Source: Desulfobacterales bacterium | Lineage (GTDB): Bacteria > Desulfobacterota > Desulfobacteria > Desulfobacterales > 4be13 | Assembly: GCA_029940115.1 (NCBI GenBank) | Contig: JAOZRQ010000160.1 | Coordinates: 1 to 10,379 of the forward strand | Length of the DNA stretch: 10,379 nt | Direction: 5' to 3' | In this document: piece after piece, positions 6,233-10,379 of the stretch | Layout: the number at the start of each line of letters is the position of its first letter | Numbering within the stretch: the stretch's first letter is position 1 | The notes under the pieces: generated by a model | What the model saw: only the letters and a program-made list of their open reading frames with translations | The model's database searches: none | Told to the model about the DNA's origin: nothing | Made by a program: the position numbers and the translations under genes

Positions 6233-6344
6233 GAGGGACAGACCGGGGACAGACCGCGGATGGGCCAGGCCATCCGCGTTCATCCGCGTTCATCCGCGGA
6301 TCACAATTCTCAGCCCGTTTCGGAAACCACAAAAACCGTTAGAA
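6195..6344. mobile_element. Inverted-repeat element, family 2, copy B
   Basis: TTCTAACGGATTTTGTGGTT (6195-6214) pairs with AACCACAAAAACCGTTAGAA (6325-6344), 19 of 20 matching. The pairing continues inward with GGTTTCAGACGGG (6221-6233) against CCCGTTTCGGAAACC. The interior holds the palindrome CGCGGATGG...CCATCCGCG (6256-6279) and three 10-bp CATCCGCGTT-type units (6271-6300). AAGAATGAAG occurs just outside both ends (6181-6190 and 6347-6356), a possible target duplication. There is no coding capacity. Confidence 0.7.
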
Positions 6345-6511
6345 CCAAGAATGAAGAATGAGAAAATCCGGTTTCTCTTTCGGGACTCGTCACATTGGCC
6401 GGGATCAAAATCGGGTTTTTCCCTTCAGGGTACCTTGACAGAAAAGAAATCCAGGCACGGGCGCGGGCATGGGAACGGGCGCGAGCGCGGATAACCAAAG
6501 GAATTCAAACC

Positions 6512-6925
6512 ATGAAACTATTCAGACACATCCCTTTCTTCCTGTATGTGCTCATTCTTTACAATATTCTTGCATTTTCAGGAGGAACCGAGGCCCAGCG
6601 CATCATGGATGCCACGCTGATCCAGATGAGGTTGCTTTCAGGCGCGACATTCATCCTTGACGTGAATGACCTGCTGATCATCTTGGGGGTCATTGCCCTG
6701 TGCATCGAGATTTTCAAATCAACCCGAACATCAAATGTCTCCATCATTGACCATGCGCTTTCCATGCTTGTGTTTGTTGTATTTTTGATAGAGTTCATTG
6801 TTGTCGAAAAAGCAGGGACATCCTCATTCCTGATTTTGACACTCATGGCACTGATTGATGTCATCACAGGGTTTACGGTCACCATATCTTCTTCAAGACG
6901 GGATCTCTCCATTATCCGGGAGTAA
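6512..6925 (+). CDS. Small four-helix membrane protein of unknown function
   Basis: I do not recognise a named family. The 137-residue product has about four membrane segments: 7-23, 49-68, 79-98 and 103-127. Short charged loops separate them, and the C-terminus SSSRRDLSIIRE is positively charged at the membrane edge and probably cytoplasmic. The first segment could be a signal anchor. The start ATG 6512 follows AAAGGA at a good distance. The longer in-frame upstream extension runs through a GC-rich repetitive stretch and lacks hydrophobic or conserved character. The stop lies 20 bp before the sugar-phosphate transferase gene, so the two are probably co-transcribed. A role linked to cell-envelope polysaccharide synthesis is only an inference from that arrangement. 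Confidence 0.75.
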   Translation: MKLFRHIPFFLYVLILYNILAFSGGTEAQRIMDATLIQMRLLSGATFILDVNDLLIILGVIALCIEIFKSTRTSNVSIIDHALSMLVFVVFLIEFIVVEKAGTSSFLILTLMALIDVITGFTVTISSSRRDLSIIRE

Positions 6926-6945
6926 AGCTGTAAGGCGATTCCTGA

Positions 6946-8451
6946 ATGACATCCATTCTTCTCATATTTCTCCTCTCCCTTCTCCTCTCCCTGATTCTGA
7001 CACCGCGGGTGGGAAAACTTGCGCGTAAGCACAACCTCGTTGCCTCGCCTTCGGAGAGGGACATCCATTCCCGGGAACTTCCGAGGATCGGCGGCGTGGC
7101 ACTCTACTTGGCTTTTTTTCTCTCATTCACGGCCCTTCTGTTCAGTTCCGGCCCCCTGTGGGAATTGGCAAGCCAAGACCTCCGCCGCATCACCTACCTT
7201 GCACTGGGAGCTTCGCTCGCCTTCGGGCTCGGATTGGCAGATGATTTGCACAGACTGGGGCCTGGGGTGAAGTTTGCTGTTCAAATACTCTCGGCATCGG
7301 TCGCTTACATGGGCGGAATAAAGATATATGTGCTCCTTCTGCCCGGCATCCATTGGTATCCGGGGTTTTGGGCCTTTCCGGTGACACTGTTCTGGTTCGT
7401 CTTGGTGATCAACGCCATCAATCTGATTGACGGTTTGGACGGCTTGGCCGCGGGGGTGACGCTGTTCGCGTCGCTGGTTCTGCTGATCTTCTGCGTGAAC
7501 ACCGACAGGTTGCTGGTGGCCACCGCCTTGGCCGCACTTGGGGGCGCATCACTCGGCTTTTTGCGATACAATTTCAATCCCGCGTCCATCTTCATGGGGG
7601 ACAGCGGGAGTTATTTCGCGGGCTACATGCTGGCCGCCCTGAGCATCATGGGGTCCATGAAGAGCCAAGCCACCGCGGCCATATTGGTCCCCTTCATCGC
7701 AATGGGCATTCCCCTGATGGACACCCTGCTGGCCCCCATCCGGCGATTTCTCCTGGGCCAACGACTCTTTCATCCGGACAAGGACCATCTGCACCACAGA
7801 CTGCTCAACCTCGGGCTGACCCATCGGTATGCGGTGTTGCTCCTTTACGGAATCACCATCTTGATGGGGATCCTCTCCATCATCATCGTCCATATCAGGG
7901 ATGACCGGGCCGCGTTGTTTCTCATCTTATTTGGAATTGCCGCCATCACCGGCATCCGAAAGCTCGGATATTTTGATCACCTCGCGGCCCATAAGTTCCG
8001 TGAGTGGTTCAGGGATGTGAGTGATGAGGCGGGGATCAGCCGTGACCGGAGAAATTTTCTGAACCTCCAGCTCGAAATCGCAGGTTCCCGCGATGTAAAT
8101 GAGATGTGGATCAACATTTGCATTGCCCTGCGCATGCTGAAATTTGACATGGCAGAGATGCACTTGGAGGAAGTGGGGTCTCTTGGAGGGCAAATCCATA
8201 TGGAACGGACATGGACCCGAAACAGCTTCGCCGTCAGAGAGGACTTCTGCGGAAAGGGGGTCATGAAGCTGGAGTTGCCCCTGCTGGACAATGAATGGGG
8301 GAGCTACGGGACCTTGTGGCTGATCAAGGACCTGAGACGTGACGCGATCAGTCATCACACCCTGCGGCGGGTGGAGCATCTCAGGCGGACCATGACGGAG
8401 AGGCTGAGAAAATTGAAAATTGAAGATATTACGCCCAAGTTCAATTTTTGA
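6946..8451 (+). CDS. WecA/TagO-like polyprenyl-phosphate sugar-1-phosphate transferase with C-terminal extension
   Basis: This integral membrane enzyme belongs to the MraY/WecA (glycosyltransferase 4) superfamily. It is expected to transfer a HexNAc-1-phosphate from a UDP-sugar to undecaprenyl phosphate, starting a lipid-linked glycan. Residues 1-340 hold about ten or eleven helices with the family motifs: PRIGG (46-50), the Mg-binding LADD (97-100), NAINLIDGLDGLAAG (156-170), FMGDSGSYFAGY (216-227) and the cytoplasmic HPDKDHLHHRLL (276-287). That last motif is typical of WecA-type enzymes. After about residue 341 a hydrophilic segment of roughly 160 residues follows, containing VSDEAGISRDRRNFLNLQ and ending in basic helices. 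WecA and TagO themselves lack it. ATG 6946 is preceded only by a weak AAGG. The gene is complete at 501 residues. Substrate specificity cannot be read from the sequence. Confidence 0.92.
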   Translation: MTSILLIFLLSLLLSLILTPRVGKLARKHNLVASPSERDIHSRELPRIGGVALYLAFFLSFTALLFSSGPLWELASQDLRRITYLALGASLAFGLGLADDLHRLGPGVKFAVQILSASVAYMGGIKIYVLLLPGIHWYPGFWAFPVTLFWFVLVINAINLIDGLDGLAAGVTLFASLVLLIFCVNTDRLLVATALAALGGASLGFLRYNFNPASIFMGDSGSYFAGYMLAALSIMGSMKSQATAAILVPFIAMGIPLMDTLLAPIRRFLLGQRLFHPDKDHLHHRLLNLGLTHRYAVLLLYGITILMGILSIIIVHIRDDRAALFLILFGIAAITGIRKLGYFDHLAAHKFREWFRDVSDEAGISRDRRNFLNLQLEIAGSRDVNEMWINICIALRMLKFDMAEMHLEEVGSLGGQIHMERTWTRNSFAVREDFCGKGVMKLELPLLDNEWGSYGTLWLIKDLRRDAISHHTLRRVEHLRRTMTERLRKLKIEDITPKFNF

Positions 8452-8465
8452 TTGGTTGTTTATGG

Positions 8466-8497
8466 TTGACATCGGACATGTTTTATGCTAATTATAA
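8466..8497 (+). promoter_or_regulatory. Possible sigma70-type promoter for the DUF697 gene
   Basis: A perfect -35 hexamer TTGACA (8466-8471) is followed after 17-21 bases by the AT-rich TAATTATAA (8489-8497), in which a -10 box could lie. The -10 match is imperfect. The AT-rich part coincides with the left end of a family 3 inverted repeat (from 8487). Confidence 0.35.
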
Positions 8498-8605
8498 CGG
8501 ATTTATGGAGGCCTGTGAACTTGAACTTGGATGTGCGCGTAAATGAATGTCCAAGTATCAAGTTTGAGTTCACGGACCGTCTCCCCAAAAAGCGTTGTAA
8601 TCAGC
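8487..8605. repeat. Inverted-repeat element, family 3
   Basis: The left arm starting GCTAATTATAACGGATTT (8487-8520) matches the complement of the right arm (8568-8605), which reads GCTGATTACAACGCTTTTTG. Both arms end in GTGAAC. Inside, GAACTTGAACTTGGA faces TCCAAGTATCAAGTTTGAGTTC, also inverted but imperfect. The element is 119 bp and fills the gap between the sugar-phosphate transferase and the DUF697 gene. A related end recurs at 9439-9467. Confidence 0.7.
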
Positions 8606-8631
8606 CATTTTTTTAAGAATAAGGAGGACAG

Positions 8632-9366
8632 ATGCAAACTGAAGCGCGGACTCAAGAACTTCCTGAAACAGGGGTCAAAAAGCCATCAAAGGATGTGGAA
8701 AAGCTTATCAGATATCATGTATGGGGCGCGGCCGGTGTCAGCCTAGTTCCTATTCCCCTGATAGACTTTGTTGCCCTCACAGGCATCCAGCTAAATATGC
8801 TGAGGAAAATTGCCAATGTTTACAATGTTCCATTTTCCAAGGACAAGGTGAAGAATATCATCTCCTCCTTGGTCGGAGGCGCATTGCCCCCCACAGTGTC
8901 AGGGTCCTTGTCGATGAGTTTGTCCAAGCTCATTCCTGTGATGGGACAAACGGTCAGTGTCATCACCATGCCAGTTGTTGCAGGTGCCACCACCTACGCG
9001 GTCGGCAAGGTCTTTACCCAGCATTTTGCTTCGGGCGGCACCTTTTTGACCTTTGATTCTGAAAAGGTGAAGGCGTATTACACTGAAATGCTCAAGGAAG
9101 GCAAGAAGCTGGTAGCCGGGAAAGAGCAGAGCAACGGCGAGGCCGAAACGCCCCCTGCCGACCCCGTAAAAGGTGAAAAACCCGCAACCGATGTGAAGAA
9201 AGAGAAGGAGAGCGGAAAGCCTGATGCGGAGCCGAAGAAAGAGAAAGAGGAGGAAAAGAAGGAGAGCGGAAAGCCTGATAAGAAAGGCAAAGATGACAAG
9301 GAAGGCGGAAAGCCCGGCACGAATGTGAAGAAGGACGATAAGAAAGAGAAGAAAGGCCGGAAATGA
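8632..9366 (+). CDS. DUF697 (YcjF-like) membrane protein with Lys/Glu-rich tail
   Basis: The first 163 residues match the DUF697/YcjF family. They comprise the entry helix IRYHVWGAAGVSLVPIPLIDFVALTGIQLNMLRKIANVYNVPFS (26-69), a hydrophobic SLVGGALPPTVSG segment, IPVMGQTVSVITMPVVAGATTYAVGKVF (101-128), and the family end motif HFASGGTFLTFDSEKVKAYY (131-150). It is probably membrane-associated; no molecular activity is established for it. From about residue 165 to 244 the tail is low-complexity and highly charged, built of Lys, Glu, Asp, Gly and Pro. The phrase ESGKPD recurs twice and GGKPG once, which looks like DNA-level repeat expansion. A strong AAGGAGG (8621-8627) precedes ATG 8632. Relatives sometimes sit beside GTPase genes, but none is present here. 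The gene is complete and stands alone. Confidence 0.88.
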   Translation: MQTEARTQELPETGVKKPSKDVEKLIRYHVWGAAGVSLVPIPLIDFVALTGIQLNMLRKIANVYNVPFSKDKVKNIISSLVGGALPPTVSGSLSMSLSKLIPVMGQTVSVITMPVVAGATTYAVGKVFTQHFASGGTFLTFDSEKVKAYYTEMLKEGKKLVAGKEQSNGEAETPPADPVKGEKPATDVKKEKESGKPDAEPKKEKEEEKKESGKPDKKGKDDKEGGKPGTNVKKDDKKEKKGRK

Positions 9367-9438
9367 GTATCCATGACGCTCGCGGGGGCTTCGGCGTGAG
9401 CTCAGTCGAACGATTGGCAAATCCCCCGCCTGCATTCT

Positions 9439-9467
9439 GCTGATTATAACGCTTTTCGGGGAGGCCG
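9439..9467. repeat. Single family 3 repeat end at the ATPase fragment junction
   Basis: GCTGATTATAACGCTTTTCG followed by GGGAGGCCG closely matches the outer ends of the 8487-8605 element. No inverted partner was found nearby, so this is a solo end. The recognisable ATPase coding sequence starts directly after it. Confidence 0.65.
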
Positions 9468-9468
9468 C

Positions 9469-9933
9469 TCTGGGAAGCCGGTCCTTGTGCTGGATGAATT
9501 GCAGATGCTCAGGGAAGTGAAGAAAAACGGGCTTGTACTCCATGACCTGTTCAACTTCATGGTAAGGATGACCAAGGAGACCCACATCGCCCACTGTCTG
9601 GCAAGCACCAGTGACTGCCTGTTCATCGAGCAGATTTATGGCAATGCCAGACTGGAGGGGAGAAGCGAGAATCTCCTTATAGATGATCTGGGGAAGGAGC
9701 GCGCATTCCAGATTTACAAAAAGTTCGGGTTCAAAGAGAAGGAGCAGGCGTGGGATTTCATCGGCGGCAAGTTCGGGGACATGGTGCGGCTCGGTACGAG
9801 GATGATGATGGGGGACGACGAAAAGTCGGCTCTGGAACGGATGTTCAGGGATGAGATCAATCGTTTGGATATCCTGTTGGAGAAAATTGAATACAAGCTA
9901 CTTCGAGAAGAAAAGATATCCGGGATAACCTGA
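9469..9933 (+). pseudogene. Archaeal-type AAA ATPase fragment lacking its Walker A half
   Basis: The translated frame begins SGKPVLVLDELQMLRE, a Walker B strand with Asp-Glu. It continues with LFNFMVRMTKETHIAHCLASTSD (sensor-like strand), LFIEQIYGNARLEGR, LLIDDLGKERAFQIYKKFGF and GKFGDMVRLG. This order fits the middle and lid regions of archaeal-type ATPases (ATPase_2, PF01637-like). The upstream nucleotide-binding half with the P-loop is absent. The frame is open back to about 9400 but encodes only repeat sequence there. No ATG or ribosome binding site is placed to start it; GTG 9487 would cut off the Walker B strand. It cannot hydrolyse ATP as it stands and is best treated as a 5'-truncated gene. 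Confidence 0.78.
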
Positions 9934-9970
9934 AAGAATATCCTATACGCCTTATCCCTTTTTTCCGAAC

Positions 9971-10379
9971 ATGAACAGGTTCCCAAAGGAAGGATCAAAC
10001 TGTTATGAAAGGGAACGCCACCATGCGGAGGCCCTGGCACTGACCCGCCGCGCCATCTTCCATGCCCAGCAGGGAGATCTCCCCGAAATCGGTTATCTCT
10101 GGCAATGGCAGCGGGGAAGGCTGTTCAAGGCCCAAGGGAGTATGGAGAACGCCATAAAGTCATATCGTGAGGCGCTTTCGACAGTGAACCCAATCCGGCA
10201 GCAACTCCTGAAAGGGTATCGTACCCGAAAAGACATCTTCTCCGAGAGAATCCGGCCGGTCTATTTGGAGCTGACGGAACTGTTGCTGAAGGAAGCTGGA
10301 AGCTCCAAGCTGGAAGCTGAAAGTTCCAAGCTGGAAGCTGAAAGTTCCAAGCTGGAAGCTGAAAGTTCCAAGCTGGAAG
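9971..10379 (+). CDS. TPR-type protein fragment (CHAT-associated type), runs off the window
   Basis: The frame from ATG 9971 stays open to the window end (136 codons). Residues 18-60 (HAEALALTRRAIFHAQQ, then LWQWQRGRLFKAQGSMENAIKSYREAL) are tetratricopeptide-like. NPIRQQLLKGYRTRKDIFSERIRPVYLELTELLLKEA resembles the linker that precedes the CHAT peptidase domain in large TPR-CHAT proteins. Such proteins are common in filamentous cyanobacteria and Desulfonema-like bacteria. Many more TPRs normally precede this part, so the 5' end is probably lost; no ribosome binding site is seen before ATG 9971. The last 26 residues are tandem KLEAESS heptads. Whether a CHAT domain follows lies outside the window. 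The family assignment is from memory of the sequence pattern. Confidence 0.6.
   Translation, partial: MNRFPKEGSNCYERERHHAEALALTRRAIFHAQQGDLPEIGYLWQWQRGRLFKAQGSMENAIKSYREALSTVNPIRQQLLKGYRTRKDIFSERIRPVYLELTELLLKEAGSSKLEAESSKLEAESSKLEAESSKLE
10307..10379. repeat. 21-bp in-frame tandem repeat encoding KLEAESS heptads
   Basis: Three identical 21-bp units (10307-10327, 10328-10348, 10349-10369) and the start of a fourth reach the window edge. A diverged partial unit precedes them (10292-10306). The period is a multiple of three, so copy number changes keep the reading frame, and the heptad period could extend a helix or coiled coil. Confidence 0.95.

Noticed and set aside
6271..6300. Three CATCCGCGTT-type units as an independent regulatory array
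   Set aside because: They lie inside the family 2 element next to a CGCGGATGG palindrome and are better seen as part of it.
8420..8451. AAAATTGAA/TTCAATTTT inverted pair at the end of the transferase gene as a terminator
   Set aside because: The stem is only A-T pairs with a long loop and lies inside the coding sequence, so it is too weak to call.
9366..9438. Small hairpin GCTCGCGGGGGCTTCGGCGTGAGC after the DUF697 gene as a terminator
   Set aside because: The stem has mismatches and no T-run follows; it looks like another short dispersed repeat.
8899..9594. 231-codon - strand frame rich in Leu/Phe over the DUF697 tail
   Set aside because: It is the complement of the Lys/Glu-rich coding repeats, which gives artificial hydrophobic runs.

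Overview
The window looks like part of a large, repeat-rich bacterial genome, most likely a sulfate reducer of the Desulfobacterota (Desulfobacteraceae or a Desulfonema-like relative). This placement is inference. It rests on the hybrid-kinase C-terminal tail, the TPR/CHAT-type fragment, the DUF697 and bacteriohemerythrin genes, and the many short palindromic repeats. No rRNA, tRNA, CRISPR array or complete transposase gene was seen.

Left part (1-1772, + strand): a 14-bp tandem repeat, then a DUF262 (GmrSD N-terminal-like) gene whose 3' end runs into a long imperfect hairpin and seems truncated there. Next comes a complete, orphan hisH-type glutamine amidotransferase. Convergent to it on the - strand is a Wzz/GumC-type polysaccharide chain-length protein (1868-3340). 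Upstream of that, also on the - strand, is a decayed hybrid sensor kinase (3418-4785). It is split by two frameshifts and has lost almost all of its ATPase domain.

Middle (4800-6500): a cluster of short inverted-repeat elements of at least two families surrounds a bacteriohemerythrin gene on the + strand. One element has 19-bp perfect terminal inverted repeats and an 8-bp flanking duplication. The hemerythrin appears to lack one of the seven canonical iron ligands (His to Gln).

Right part (6512-10379, + strand): a small four-helix membrane protein lies 20 bp upstream of a WecA/TagO-like polyprenyl-phosphate sugar-1-phosphate transferase with a C-terminal soluble extension. Then comes a DUF697 (YcjF-like) membrane protein with a Lys/Glu-rich tail. 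Two fragments follow: an archaeal-type AAA ATPase that lost its Walker A half at a repeat end, and a TPR-type protein ending in 21-bp (heptad) tandem repeats that run off the window.

The sugar-phosphate transferase and the chain-length protein could both serve exopolysaccharide synthesis, but they are far apart and on opposite strands. Overall this is an accessory region being reshaped by miniature inverted-repeat elements, with several genes broken at or near repeats. I did not find a convincing new multi-gene system. The best leads are the non-autonomous repeat families, the altered hemerythrin site and the repeat-associated gene truncations.
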